The notes below the pieces were generated by a model. It was not told the DNA's origin. It saw nothing but the letters and a program-made list of their open reading frames with translations, and did no database searches. Source: Pseudomonas sp. Irchel s3h14 (GTDB taxonomy: Bacteria; Pseudomonadota; Gammaproteobacteria; Pseudomonadales; Pseudomonadaceae). From it: a stretch of DNA of 64,000 bases. This document shows, piece by piece, positions 1 through 10,300 of this stretch. Where the stretch lies: positions 179,859 through 243,858 of the forward strand of contig NZ_FYDJ01000009.1 in the NCBI RefSeq assembly GCF_900187425.1. The letters are read 5' to 3'. Within the stretch, counting starts at the first letter, position 1, and the number at the start of each line of letters is the position of its first letter. Position numbers and translations under genes: made by a program.

Positions 1-1055
1 TTTGCCAGATTGATCATCGCCTGGGCATGGGGGCGACGCTCTACGTCATAGGTATCGAGTACTGACGGTGCGGCCTGGCCGTGAAGGACCCAAGCCAGTT
101 TCCAGGCAAGGTTGGCGCCATCTCGAAGTCCCGCTACGAGACCTTGCCCGACAAAGGGGGGGGTGATGTGGGCTGCATCCCCGACAAGAAAAGTTCGCCC
201 CTTGCTGAATCTGTTGCAGCAACGCGCGTGGAATCGATACACCGCCTTGCGCTCGATTTCCAGTTCCTGCGGATTGACCCATGGGGCAATCAGCCGGGCT
301 ATGCTTTCCGGGCTTTCCAGCTCTTCCCGGGATTCGCCTGGATGTAGCATGAACTCCCAACGCTCCCTTCCGCCGGGCGCGGGCATGTGCGGCGTCGGGC
401 GCCGTGGATCACAGAGAAACTCAACGTGATCAATGGCTGACTTATGCCGGTTTTTGGCATCGACAATCAGCCAATCCTCTGCATAGGTTTGTCCTTCGAA
501 TTCCTGGCCGATCAAGGCCCTGACCCTGGAGCTTGCACCATCCGCACCGACCAGATATCGGGCGCGAATGTAATGCAGATGGCCGTCCTGGTCCCGCACG
601 GAGGCGACGACACAATCCGATTCCTCGACCAGATTCTCGAGCTCGAAGCCACCCAGGCTGGTCACAGACTTCAGCCCAGAGACCTGTTTACGCATCGCGT
701 GTTCGAGGTCGGGTTGATAGAAAGTCACCAGTTTGGGGTGGCCGTCGATGCACCCGGCGGTATTGGCCCGACTGAATTGCCCGAGGACCGGAGAGTGCAT
801 CTTCACTTCAGGGATAACGATCTTCTCGAAAGCATCTTCCGACAATCCGGCGAGTTGCAGGATGCGAAGCGCCTCGTTGTCCAGAGCGATGGCGCGGGGC
901 ATTAGTACGACCTCATGGGTCTTGTCCAATACCAGTGTCTTGACCCCATGGCGGCCGAGCAGCGCCGCGATTGTCGCCCCTACCGGACCGTTACCGACGA
1001 CCAGCACATCGACGGCGATGGGAGGCAGTTCGGTACCTTTCTTGTTGTTGTTCAT
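1..1055 (-). CDS. FAD-dependent aromatic hydroxylase, MhpA-like (3' part outside window)
   Basis: This is a partial gene: 351 N-terminal residues are present and the frame is still open at base 1. It is a class A flavoprotein monooxygenase that should hydroxylate a phenolic substrate with NAD(P)H and O2. The Rossmann motif GNGPVGATIAALLGRHG lies near residue 21, VGADGASSRVR near 170, and the FAD-ribityl motif GDAAHITPPFVGQG near 290. The last motif and the following GLRDGANLAWKL resemble 3-(3-hydroxyphenyl)propionate hydroxylase (MhpA) and relatives; the true substrate is unknown. ATG at 1055 is preceded by a weak purine stretch. The gene is transcribed away from the large regulator at 1321 and shares its upstream region. 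An 8-base C run (156-163 on the plus strand) does not break the frame. Confidence 0.85.
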   Translation of the reverse strand, partial: MNNNKKGTELPPIAVDVLVVGNGPVGATIAALLGRHGVKTLVLDKTHEVVLMPRAIALDNEALRILQLAGLSEDAFEKIVIPEVKMHSPVLGQFSRANTAGCIDGHPKLVTFYQPDLEHAMRKQVSGLKSVTSLGGFELENLVEESDCVVASVRDQDGHLHYIRARYLVGADGASSRVRALIGQEFEGQTYAEDWLIVDAKNRHKSAIDHVEFLCDPRRPTPHMPAPGGRERWEFMLHPGESREELESPESIARLIAPWVNPQELEIERKAVYRFHARCCNRFSKGRTFLVGDAAHITPPFVGQGLVAGLRDGANLAWKLAWVLHGQAAPSVLDTYDVERRPHAQAMINLA

Positions 1056-1137
1056 CTCGAGCCCTTGTTGTGATTGAAGTCGTGAGACGTGGAGATCTCA
1101 TCGTCAGGCAAGGTGAAGGTATGTAAAATTGAGACAT

Positions 1138-1153
1138 ATTTCAATATTGAAAT
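1138..1153. promoter_or_regulatory. Perfect 16-bp palindrome between divergent genes
   Basis: ATTTCAATATTGAAAT is a perfect AT-rich dyad about 83 bp upstream of the hydroxylase start. It sits in the 265-bp gap between the hydroxylase and the ATPase regulator. It may be an operator; this is inference from symmetry and position only. Confidence 0.4.
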
Positions 1154-1170
1154 TTTCGTCAATAGTATTT

Positions 1171-1284
1171 CTGGACCATTACCGCACCGTGATGAGGTCA
1201 TGTGGGCTATGCCGAGGGCCAGTTTCCGACCGGTGAGGCTTGGCTTCTGAGCAGATCAGCGTTGTTATTGGAGTAATGGTCCAG
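1171..1284. promoter_or_regulatory. Pair of inverted 12-bp sites (operator candidates)
   Basis: CTGGACCATTAC at 1171-1182 recurs exactly inverted as GTAATGGTCCAG at 1273-1284. The two copies face each other with 90 bp between them, one nearer to each divergent gene. This arrangement fits two sites for one regulator controlling both promoters, the obvious candidate being the protein encoded from 1321. Binding is not shown. Confidence 0.45.
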
Positions 1285-1320
1285 TGCTAGAAACTATGTT
1301 TTTGTCTTCAGGAATCCAAC

Positions 1321-4218
1321 GTGGCGCGTCCGCAGCCCCATCCGAACCCAGTCCAGCTCTGTTTCGTCGAGTTCGAGCTCGACGAGGCCAACGCCTGCTT
1401 GCTGCGTAACGGAGAAACCGTGGCGCTGGCGCCAACGCCCTTCACTCTGCTGTGCGTACTTGCGCGCCAGCCTGGATCGCTGGTGACCAAAGATGCCTTG
1501 CTTGATGCCGTGTGGGGGCATCGGTTCGTCAGCGATTCAGTGCTGAAGACGGCCATCAGCGATCTGCGCAAGGTGCTGGGCGACGACCCCAGGCAGCCTC
1601 GCTTCATTGAGACAGTGTCGCGGCGCGGCTATCGCTTCATCGCCACGCCCTCCCCTGCACCTTCGATGCCGTCGGCACCCGCAACGGTGCCAGCGGCCGA
1701 TGCGTATCCGTCGCCGCCATTCATTGGTCGCACCGACAAGCTCTCAAGACTGCAACAGGCGTGGGAGCGGGCTTACAACGGGCAACGTGCAGTGGTCTGG
1801 CTTGCCGGAGAACCGGGGATTGGCAAGACCACATTGATCGAGCATTTCCTCGCCAGCCTTGGCGGCATCGCCTGCGCACGCGGTCATTGCGTGGAGCACC
1901 ACGGCACCGGCGAGCCGTACCTGCCGGTGCTGGAGGCATTGGCCGATCTGTGCCGCAGTGACCCCGCCCTGCCGGCGCTGCTGCGCGCCGTGGCGCCGAC
2001 CTGGCTGCTGCAACTGCCGTGGCTGAGCACCGCGCAAGAGCGAGACGCGTTGCGGCGCGAGCTTGCCGGCATCGGTCCGGACCGCATGTTGCGGGAAATG
2101 GGTGAGTTGCTGGACCGCTACACCGAGCAGCAGCCGCTGTTGCTGATAACCGAAGACCTGCACTGGAGCGATCGGGCGACGGTCCAGCTCATCGACTATG
2201 TGGCGCGGCGACGTGGCCGCGCGCGGCTTATGTGGCTGGCGAGCTTCCGCGTCGCCGAGGTGGTGGCGCTCGATCATCCGCTCAACTCGTTGCGCCACGA
2301 ACTGCGCCTGCAACGTCTGTGCGAGGAAGTGGTGCTCGATCCATTCTCGGAAACCGAAGTCGCTGACTATGTCGCGCTGCGTTCGACCTCTCTGGCCCGC
2401 GATGAAGCCTTCGTGCGTGCCCTGCACGAGCGCACCGACGGTGTGCCGCTGTTCGTATCGTCAGTCATCAGTGAGGTGATGGACGCCACGAACGACGACG
2501 CCACCATCGAGGCCCGGCTGGCGGGAATGGCGGTTCCCGAGAACCTCGCGGCCATCATTGATCACTACATCAGCAAGCTCGGGCCGGAGCAGCGCACGCT
2601 GCTCTCGGCGGCAGCGGTATGCGGAGTCGAATTCCGGGTCGAGACAGTTTCGCTGGCCCTCGAGCGCGACCTCGCTTCTGTGGCCGACACCTGCGAGGAA
2701 CTGGTGCGCGAGCAGGTATGGCTCACACAGTCGCGGGCCACCGAACTTGAAGAGGCGATGGAGCTACCCTACTCGTTCCGGCATGCCCTCTTCCGCCAGG
2801 TACTGTACGACCGCACGCCGCGCTCATTGCGCACCCACCTTCATCGCCAGGTTGGCACTGCGCTCGAACGCGAGCGCACGGCCGGTGTGCCGGTTGCGGC
2901 CTCGGAGCTGGCGACGCATTTCGACCGGGCCCGGCAGCCGATGACCGCGCTGCGCTATTACGCCGAGGCCGCGGAAGCCGCGCTGCTGCACTTCAGCCCG
3001 GCCTTGTGCATCGGCCTCACTGAGCGCGCGATGGTCCTGCTGCGCCAAGCGCCAAAAGGGATAGAGCGCGATACGCTCGAAATCACCTTGGCCACGCTGC
3101 AGGGCGTGTCGGCTTTCCACACACTCGGTGTCGGCAGCGAAGCCAGGAACGCGTTCGAACGCGCCTACACGTTGCTGGCGGATGTACCCGAGCATCCGAT
3201 GCGCGGTCGCCTGCTGCATGGATTCGGCTATCTGCTCGGTCTGCGCGGCGACTATACGCAGGCGCTGGCGGTAGCGGAGCGCGCCGAAGCCCTCTCGTCC
3301 GAGGCAAACGATCCAGCGCTCATGCTGGTGGCGTGCATCGTGCAGGGCGAGGTGCATCATCTCCAGGGACGCACGCAGGCGACCCGCCGCTGGCTGGAGC
3401 GCGCACTCGCAATCGCCGAACCGCTAGACATCGGCGCTAACGAGATCTTCGCGGCCGATCCTCAGGTCATGCTGCACGGCATGTTGGCCATAGAACTTGT
3501 GCGTTCTGGCCTGGTTGAGCAAGGCCGGGCTCACATGCAGCAGGCGCGGACCCGCGCACAAACGCTTCGCCAGCCTATGACCTGGCTGGTCGCCACCTGG
3601 CAGGAGGTGTTGATCGAGGTGCGGATGGGGAACCCTGTACGTGTGGCAGCGCTGGCCGACGACATGCAGACGCTGGTCGACGAGTATTCGCTCGCACTGG
3701 GACGCACAGCTTGCCGCTGGTGGCGCGGCTGGGCCGACGCGCGCAACGGCGCACCGCGCGACGGCTACCGCAACATCCGCGAGGCCTATGAAGAACACAC
3801 CGGACTCGGCATGCGCTCCGGTGCCAGCGAGGTGCTCGGCTACGCCGCCGAAGCGTTGCTGCTGGCGGGTGATTGCGATGCTGCGCAAGTCGAGCTACAG
3901 GAAGCCCTACGGATGGGGGAAGAACTGGGCGAGCGCGTGTACCTGCCGCAACTGTTGCTGCTGGAGGCATCGATTGCGCGGATGCAGGGCCGGCTCGATG
4001 ACGGCAGCACCGCGGTGCGGCGTGCGATTGAGGAGGCGCGCGCCCAGGAAGCTCCGTGGCTGGAGCTGCAGGCGTTAGTCGAACTGTGTGGGCACCACGA
4101 CGCCACGGCCGAGGACCGCCAGGCCCTGGCGGTGCTGCTTGACCAGTTGCCCGAAACGGATGGAACCGAGCTGATGAAACGAGCGCGCTCGCTGCTTCAG
4201 GCGGCAAAGTCTGATTGA
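1321..4218 (+). CDS. Winged-helix transcriptional regulator with AAA/STAND-type ATPase and helical repeats
   Basis: A 965-residue regulator that starts at GTG 1321. Residues about 10-110 form an OmpR/CadC-type winged helix (VTKDALLDAVWGHRFVSD, then SDLRKVLGDD and RRGYRFIA). An ATPase module follows: FIGRTDKL near 134, Walker A GEPGIGKT at about 163-170, and a Walker B-like LLLITEDLHW near 275. The remaining C-terminal half is alpha-helical with TPR-like character (for example GRLLHGFGYLLGLRGDYTQ). There is no receiver domain, so it probably senses a ligand through the ATPase/TPR part, as MalT-like STAND regulators do. It lies divergent from the aromatic hydroxylase and upstream of an RND pump, both plausible targets. 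The start is supported by domain length rather than by a strong Shine-Dalgarno sequence. Confidence 0.85.
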   Translation: MARPQPHPNPVQLCFVEFELDEANACLLRNGETVALAPTPFTLLCVLARQPGSLVTKDALLDAVWGHRFVSDSVLKTAISDLRKVLGDDPRQPRFIETVSRRGYRFIATPSPAPSMPSAPATVPAADAYPSPPFIGRTDKLSRLQQAWERAYNGQRAVVWLAGEPGIGKTTLIEHFLASLGGIACARGHCVEHHGTGEPYLPVLEALADLCRSDPALPALLRAVAPTWLLQLPWLSTAQERDALRRELAGIGPDRMLREMGELLDRYTEQQPLLLITEDLHWSDRATVQLIDYVARRRGRARLMWLASFRVAEVVALDHPLNSLRHELRLQRLCEEVVLDPFSETEVADYVALRSTSLARDEAFVRALHERTDGVPLFVSSVISEVMDATNDDATIEARLAGMAVPENLAAIIDHYISKLGPEQRTLLSAAAVCGVEFRVETVSLALERDLASVADTCEELVREQVWLTQSRATELEEAMELPYSFRHALFRQVLYDRTPRSLRTHLHRQVGTALERERTAGVPVAASELATHFDRARQPMTALRYYAEAAEAALLHFSPALCIGLTERAMVLLRQAPKGIERDTLEITLATLQGVSAFHTLGVGSEARNAFERAYTLLADVPEHPMRGRLLHGFGYLLGLRGDYTQALAVAERAEALSSEANDPALMLVACIVQGEVHHLQGRTQATRRWLERALAIAEPLDIGANEIFAADPQVMLHGMLAIELVRSGLVEQGRAHMQQARTRAQTLRQPMTWLVATWQEVLIEVRMGNPVRVAALADDMQTLVDEYSLALGRTACRWWRGWADARNGAPRDGYRNIREAYEEHTGLGMRSGASEVLGYAAEALLLAGDCDAAQVELQEALRMGEELGERVYLPQLLLLEASIARMQGRLDDGSTAVRRAIEEARAQEAPWLELQALVELCGHHDATAEDRQALAVLLDQLPETDGTELMKRARSLLQAAKSD

Positions 4219-4220
4219 CG

Positions 4221-4256
4221 AGTTAAGGGCACAGACCTGTGGGAGCGGGCTTAACT
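4221..4256. repeat. Hairpin containing a half REP-like sequence
   Basis: AGTTAAG (4221-4227) pairs with CTTAACT (4250-4256), with an inner CACAG/CTGTG dyad. The segment CTGTGGGAGCGGGCTT (4237-4252) resembles one arm of a Pseudomonas REP. It lies just after the regulator stop and may terminate or stabilise its transcript. Confidence 0.4.
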
Positions 4257-4375
4257 GACTGGCATTAATTTCTGAGGGAGCTCCACGGTCCCGACCGAAG
4301 TCTGACCTTTCGCTTACGACTCGCCCCTGGGGACGGCCTACGCTGTCGTCGAACTTTCTTGCCCCCTGGTCTGTG

Positions 4376-4591
4376 ATGAGTCTGAACCCTGAATCCAAGT
4401 ACCCGAACCGCCGCTCGTACGTCGTGAAGCTGCGTAGCGATGCCACGCCCGGCGCCCTCTCGGGCCGCCTTGAAAACCTGGTCACCGGGCGTCAACGCGA
4501 GTTTTCGTCCGCCGATGAGTTACTGGAGTCGATTGACTCGGACCTCACGTCGGCGGCCCACGAACACGTGGCAGATACCGACGGCGAGTGA
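4376..4591 (+). CDS. Small hypothetical protein upstream of efflux operon
   Basis: A 71-residue, acidic-tailed soluble protein. It has no signal peptide or membrane segment. The core reads YVVKLRSDATPGALSGRLEN followed by a VTGRQREFSSADELLESI stretch, which looks like a small beta-alpha domain, and codon use is like that of its neighbours. ATG 4376 is chosen over an adjacent GTG at 4373; no clear Shine-Dalgarno is visible. It sits 117 bp before the outer-membrane factor of the RND pump and may be cotranscribed with it. I do not recognise a family and assign no function. Confidence 0.6.
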   Translation: MSLNPESKYPNRRSYVVKLRSDATPGALSGRLENLVTGRQREFSSADELLESIDSDLTSAAHEHVADTDGE

Positions 4592-4708
4592 CGCCTCCAA
4601 CATGAATGAGCGCTCGATATGGCGACCGAACGGCGACGTTTCGCTGACGACTTCGCGCACACCGGGCCCTACGCTGATGCAATCTCGAATCTACACGAGT
4701 CCAATCCG

Positions 4709-6223
4709 ATGCCGCGACTTCCAACCTCCCATCCATTGACCCGCTACGCCGGGCAGACGCCCCTGCAACATGCCGAACGCCTGCTCGGCGTCGTCGTGGG
4801 CGCGGCGCTCGCCGCGTCTTTCGCTCTGGTCTTGACCGGTTGTTCCACAGAGGTCGCCAAGCCGTCGGTAGACCTGCCGGTCAGGTTCGCCGCAAGCACG
4901 GCCTCCGAGATGGAACCCGAAGCCGCGTGGTGGAAGACGTTCAACGACCCGGTGCTGACGGATCTGGTGCGCCGCGCGATGAACGAGAACCGTGACGTCA
5001 AGATAGCCGCCGAACGCGTGCGTACCGCTCGCGCCGGTGAGACGATCAGTAACTCCTGGCTCTTTCCGAGTGTCGGAATGTCCGCCTCCGGCTCCGACCG
5101 TAGCAGCGGCTACAGCTCTGCCAAGAAGCAGGGTTATCCAGATACCAGGACCGTGGGTGCAGGCCTGGACGTTTCGTGGGAACTCGACCTGAGCGGACGC
5201 CTGCGCGCTGGCGCGCAAGCCGCCGAAGCAGAGGCACTGGCCGCTGAGGACGGCGTACGCGGCGTGCGTTTGCTGGTGATGAGCGATGTCGCCAGCAACT
5301 ACTTCACGCTGGTTGGTGCGCTGCGCCAGGCCGAAACATTGCGCGCGATCTCGACGGCGCAGGACGAAACACTGCGCCTGGTTAATGCGCGCCACCGTGT
5401 AGGGTTGGCGACCTCTTTCGATGTCGAGCGCGCACAAACCGATGCCGCATCGGCGCGCGCGCAGATCCCACCGCTGGAGACGCTGGCAGCCGTATCGCGT
5501 CACCGCATCGCGGTACTGATCGGTGACCAGGCTTTTAATGCCACGAGCATCCAGCCCTCCCGTGGCAACGCGGTGGCGCCCGAGGCACGCCAAGGCCAGC
5601 CCGCCACCCTGCTACAGCGTCGGCCTGATGTATTGGCGCTGATGGCGCAGCTCGATGCCGCCAATGCGCGCCGTAAACAAGCCGCGGCCGAGTGGTTTCC
5701 GCGGCTTTTCCTCGGTGCATCCTACGGCCGTCAGGGCCTTGAGCTGAACGGTCTGGATCTGGGCGCCGCACGCTTCACCAACGTAGCCGCCCTGCTCACC
5801 ATGCCGCTCTTCAACGCCGGGCGCACGCGCGCGATCAACGAGGTCGCCGAGAGCGGCCAGCGTGAGGCGCTACTGCGCGCCGAGGACGGCATTGTGCGCG
5901 CGCTCGAGGACGTGGAGAACGCCCTCGTCACGCAGACGCAAGAGCGCCAGCGCGCCCAGTCGTTGCAGTCGGCCACCGAGTCTGCGGAAGCAGCGCTGAG
6001 CCACGCGCAGTCACTCTACGACAGGGGACAAATCGACCTGTTGCCGCTGCTGGACGCGCAACGGGCGCGCTTGTCGGTGCGCATGAGCGCCAACGACAGC
6101 AACACCCGACTGCTGCTCGATAGCGTGCAGCTCTATAAGGCACTGGGCGGGGGCTGGCAGGTGTTCGAACAACCCGCCACTCCCACCGCAGCCACCAAAG
6201 CCGACCGGCCACCACTTTCTTAA
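4709..6223 (+). CDS. Outer-membrane efflux lipoprotein, NodT/OprM family
   Basis: A 504-residue outer-membrane factor that would form the exit duct of the tripartite RND pump encoded downstream. The N-terminus carries a hydrophobic segment ending in the lipobox LTGC (Cys about residue 45), so it should be a lipoprotein. Two repeated TolC-type halves follow, with DVSWELDLSGRLR and QRRPDVLALMAQLDAANARR as typical landmarks and DLLPLLDAQR near the end. The open frame begins at 4619, but ATG 4709 gives a sensible signal peptide, so I use it. The adaptor gene starts 29 bp after the stop. Confidence 0.9.
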   Translation: MPRLPTSHPLTRYAGQTPLQHAERLLGVVVGAALAASFALVLTGCSTEVAKPSVDLPVRFAASTASEMEPEAAWWKTFNDPVLTDLVRRAMNENRDVKIAAERVRTARAGETISNSWLFPSVGMSASGSDRSSGYSSAKKQGYPDTRTVGAGLDVSWELDLSGRLRAGAQAAEAEALAAEDGVRGVRLLVMSDVASNYFTLVGALRQAETLRAISTAQDETLRLVNARHRVGLATSFDVERAQTDAASARAQIPPLETLAAVSRHRIAVLIGDQAFNATSIQPSRGNAVAPEARQGQPATLLQRRPDVLALMAQLDAANARRKQAAAEWFPRLFLGASYGRQGLELNGLDLGAARFTNVAALLTMPLFNAGRTRAINEVAESGQREALLRAEDGIVRALEDVENALVTQTQERQRAQSLQSATESAEAALSHAQSLYDRGQIDLLPLLDAQRARLSVRMSANDSNTRLLLDSVQLYKALGGGWQVFEQPATPTAATKADRPPLS

Positions 6224-6252
6224 GAAACTGCCTTTTTCAAAGAGGAACCGCC

Positions 6253-7365
6253 TTGAAAACCTCCCTTACTGCGGCCGGCGCTTTGGCCGTAGCCGTCATG
6301 CTGTCCGCGTGCAGCCCGGACCAGCCGACCGTTCAGGCACCACGACCGATACGCACCGTTGAAATCAGCTACGACAATGCCCGCGACATCAGTCGCTACG
6401 TGGGCACCGTACAGTCGCGACATGAAGTCGACCAGGCCTTCCGCGTGGGCGGTAAAGTCGCCCAGCGCAACGTCGATGTCGGCCAGTTTGTGCGCGAAGG
6501 CAGCATCCTGGCTGTGCTGGATGACAGCGACTACCGCCTCGCTGAGCAAGCGTCGCGACAACAGTGGACGGTTGCCGTCGAGCAGACGCGCCAGGCCGAC
6601 TCGGACCGCCAACGCCTGACTGCACTGAAGGCTGACGGCTCGGTCAGTGCGGCCGACGACGAGCGCGCACATACAAATGCCCAGACCGCGCATGCAACCG
6701 CTGAAGCCGAGGCGCGAAAGCTCGAGCTCGCGCGCAACCGGCTCAAGTACACCGTGCTGCGCGCTTCGCGTAGCGGCGTCGTCACGGCTGTGCGCTTTGA
6801 GACCGGGCAGGTCGTTCCGGAGGGCCAACCGGTTGTATCGATCGCGAATCCGGATGAATCCGAGATCGTCATCGATGTGCCCGAGGATCAGCTGTCCGTC
6901 TTCAAGGAGGCGCATTTCAAGGCCTCGCTGGCCAGTGCACCGAACGAGATCTTCGATGTCACGCTGCGCGAGCTGTCGCCGCAGGCAGCGGCGCAAACGC
7001 GCACCTATCGTGCGCGGCTCAAACCGATGCAGGCGCTGCCGCTGGGCGCCACTGCCACGGTAACGGCCGAGCGCGTGATGACCAGTGTCTCGGTGGCAGC
7101 GGTGCCAGCCACGGCACTGACGCAAAGCGGCGGCCAGCCTGCGCTGTGGGTGGTCACGCCCGTGGGCAAGGATCCGGTAGGCGTCGTCGAACTGGTGCAG
7201 GTGGCGGTGTTGGGCTACCGCAACGACGAGGTGCTCGTCTCCGGGCCGCAGGCCGGCGCATTGGTCGTCACCGCCGGGGTGCAGAAGATGGCATCCGGAC
7301 TGAAGGTCGCGCTTCCCGGCGCGGCGATTATTGACGCAAACACCACGCAGCAGGCCGCCCGATGA
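6253..7365 (+). CDS. RND efflux periplasmic adaptor (membrane fusion protein)
   Basis: A 370-residue HlyD/AcrA-type adaptor linking the inner-membrane RND pump to the outer-membrane duct. It begins with a lipoprotein signal (lipobox LSAC, Cys at about 20). The biotinyl-lipoyl-like half GGKVAQRNVDVGQFVREG lies near residue 62, a coiled-coil hairpin spans about 95-165, and the second lipoyl half (SGVVTAVRFETGQVVPEG) follows. The beta-barrel and membrane-proximal domains complete a normal-length protein. Spacing AAGAGGAACCGCC before ATG supports the start. It overlaps the RND gene by 4 bp (ATGA), so the two should be translationally coupled. Confidence 0.92.
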   Translation: MKTSLTAAGALAVAVMLSACSPDQPTVQAPRPIRTVEISYDNARDISRYVGTVQSRHEVDQAFRVGGKVAQRNVDVGQFVREGSILAVLDDSDYRLAEQASRQQWTVAVEQTRQADSDRQRLTALKADGSVSAADDERAHTNAQTAHATAEAEARKLELARNRLKYTVLRASRSGVVTAVRFETGQVVPEGQPVVSIANPDESEIVIDVPEDQLSVFKEAHFKASLASAPNEIFDVTLRELSPQAAAQTRTYRARLKPMQALPLGATATVTAERVMTSVSVAAVPATALTQSGGQPALWVVTPVGKDPVGVVELVQVAVLGYRNDEVLVSGPQAGALVVTAGVQKMASGLKVALPGAAIIDANTTQQAAR

Positions 7366-10300
7366 ACAACCTGAACCTCACCGACTGGGCGCTGCGCCAT
7401 CGCGCCATCGTCCTGTTCATGCTCCTCATTGTCGCAGTGGCCGGCGCCTTCAGCTTCACCCGGCTCGGTCAGCTCGAGGATCCGAACTTTTCCGTGCCCT
7501 CCATGACCGCCATGGTCATCTGGCCGGGCGCCACCGCCCAGCAGATGCAGGACCAGGTCCTCAACCGCATGGAGAAAAAATTCGAGCAGATCGACAACTT
7601 CGAAAAGGTGGTCACCTACGCGCGGCAAGGCTACGCCGGCATGACGCTCACCGTACGCGGCGGCACTTCCAAGGCTGACCAGCGCGAGGCCTGGTACCAG
7701 GCGCGCAAGAAACTCAACGACCTGAGCCTGGAGATGCCTGACGGCGTGATCGGCCCGATCCTGAACGACGAATACGGCGACGTGTATGGCCTGATGTACG
7801 CGGTCAAGGGCGACGGCGTCGGTCACGCCGATCTGTCGGACGCGGCCGAGGACATCAAGCGCCAGATGCTGAAGGTGCCGATGGTCAAGAAGATCGATCT
7901 CATCGGCAAGCAGGCAAAGCGTATCTACGTCGAGTTCTCGCACGAGCGCCTGGCAGCGCTGGGCATCACACCGCTGGCCATTGCCGAAAGCCTCAAGAGC
8001 CAGAACGCCATGTTGCCCGCAGGCCAGATCGACACCCGCGGCGACCGTGTCATGGTGCGCGTAAGCGGCCAGTTCGTCAGCGAAGAGGCTATCCGCAACG
8101 TGCCCATCGCTGCAGGCGGTCGGCTGATCAAGCTCGGCGACATCGCGACCGTTACCCGTGGCTTCGAGGATCCGCCGACCTACACGGTGCGCCACAACGG
8201 CCAGCCAGTGCTGATGCTCGGCATTACGATGACCAGCGACGGCAACATCGTGGACCTCGGCAAGGCGATGGACACAGCAGTCGCCAAGATCCAGTCGGAG
8301 CTTCCACATGGCGTAGAGCTGGAACTCGTGGCCGACCAGCCAACCACGGTGAAGGATGCAATCCTGGACTTCGGGCGCGCGTTGGCCGAGGCGCTGATCA
8401 TCGTGATCGCGGTGAGCCTCGCCAGCCTGGGCTGGCGCGCCGGCCTCGTGGTCGCGACCACGGTGCCGCTGGTGCTGGGCGGCGTGGCGCTGGTGATGCT
8501 GGCGATGGGCTGGAACCTCGAACGCATCTCGCTCGGCTCGCTGATTATCGCGTTGGGATTGCTGGTGGATGACGCCATCATCGCCATCGAGATGATGGTG
8601 GCGAAGATGGAAACCGGCATGGACCGCGTGAAGGCGGCCGCCTTCTCCTATCAGTCCACCGCGATGCCGCGCCTGACCGGCGCGCTGATCACCGTCGTGG
8701 GCTTCCTGCCGATCGGCCTCTCGAAGTCCACCACCGGCGAGTACGCGGGTGGCATTTTCTGGATCGTCGGCGCCGCGGTGCTGTTCTCGTGGATCTGTTC
8801 CGGCATCTTCACGCCGTACCTGGCGGTCAAGATGCTGCCCAACGACTTGGGCAAGCACCAGCATGGTGATATGTACGATACGAAGTTCTACCGCAACCTG
8901 CGCCGCCTGATCGACGCCGCCATAGAGCGCCGCTGGGTGGTCATCGGTGCGACGTTTGGTGCTCTGGTGCTTGCCCTGGCCTGTATCAAGCTAGTGCCGC
9001 AGCAATTCTTCCCCAACAGTTCGCGTCCTGAACTGGTCATTGACCTGCGCGTCAAGGAAGGCGCCTCGTTCGCCGCGACGACCGAGCAGGTCAAGCACAT
9101 GGAGGAGATCCTGGCGAAAGACGAGGACGTGCGTTTCTATACCGCCTACACCGGCGCTGGCGCACCGCGCTTCTATCTCTCGCTCAACCCCGAGCTGCCG
9201 AATCCTGGCTTTGCCCAGTTCGTTGTGATGACCAAGGATCTGGATGCACGCGAGCGAGTACGTGCGCGGCTGGTGGCCTCGGCTGACCAACAATTCCCGC
9301 AGGCGTGGGTGCGCGTGACCCGCCTCGAGTTGGGGCCGCCTGTCGGCTACCCGGTGCAGTTCCGCGTCGTAGGCCCCGATACCCAGGTGGTGCGCCAGAT
9401 TGCCCGCGACGTAGAGAAGGTGGTTGGGGCCAACCCGAAGGTGCGCGACCTCCAGCTCGACTGGAACGACCCGGTGCGCACGCTGAAGGTCGAGCTTGAT
9501 CAGGACAAGGCGAGCGCGCTTGGCCTCACGCCGGCCGACGTGTCGCTGGCGACCCAGACCGTGATGAACGGCGCCACCCTGTCGCAGCTGCGTGAGCGCG
9601 AGGACCTGATCGACATCGTGGCCCGTGCCGTGCCAGAGGAACGCTTGAGCCTCGATACATTGAAAGACATCAACCTCTACACGCGCCAAGGCACGGTGGT
9701 GCCACTGTCGCAAGTCGCACAGGTGCGCTCTGGGCTGGAAGAGCCGGTGTTGTGGCGCCGCAACCGTGACATGGCGATCACGGTGCGTGCCGACGTGAAG
9801 GATGGTGAGCAAGGTGTATCGGTGACGCAGGAGATCCAGCCGTTGCTTAAGGATATCGAAGCGAAGCTGCCATCGGGCTACCGCATCGACGTGGGCGGCG
9901 CGGTGGAGGAAAGTGACAAAGCCAACAAGGCACTGCTGGCGGTGGCTCCGCTGATGCTGATCAGCATCCTGCTGCTGCTCATGCTGCAACTGCAGAGCTT
10001 CTCTCGCATGTGGATGGTGGTGCTGACCGCACCGCTGGGCCTGATCGGTGTGGTACCGGCGCTGCTGGTGTTCCAGTCGCCGCTGGGCTTCGTCGCGATC
10101 CTGGGCATCATCGCACTGGGTGGCATGATCATGCGGAACGCGGTGATCCTGATCGATCAAATACAAATCGAGATCGCCGAAGGGCGTGACCCGTGGAATG
10201 CTGTTCTGGATGCCGCCATTCACCGAGCCCGTCCGGTGATGCTGACGGCGCTGGCTACCGTGCTCGCAATGATCCCGCTAACGCGCAGTGTGTTCTGGGG

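Noticed and set aside
156..163. Run of eight C (minus strand) in the hydroxylase gene as a possible frameshift
   Set aside because: The frame reads through it into conserved GLRDGANLAWKL, so no break is present.
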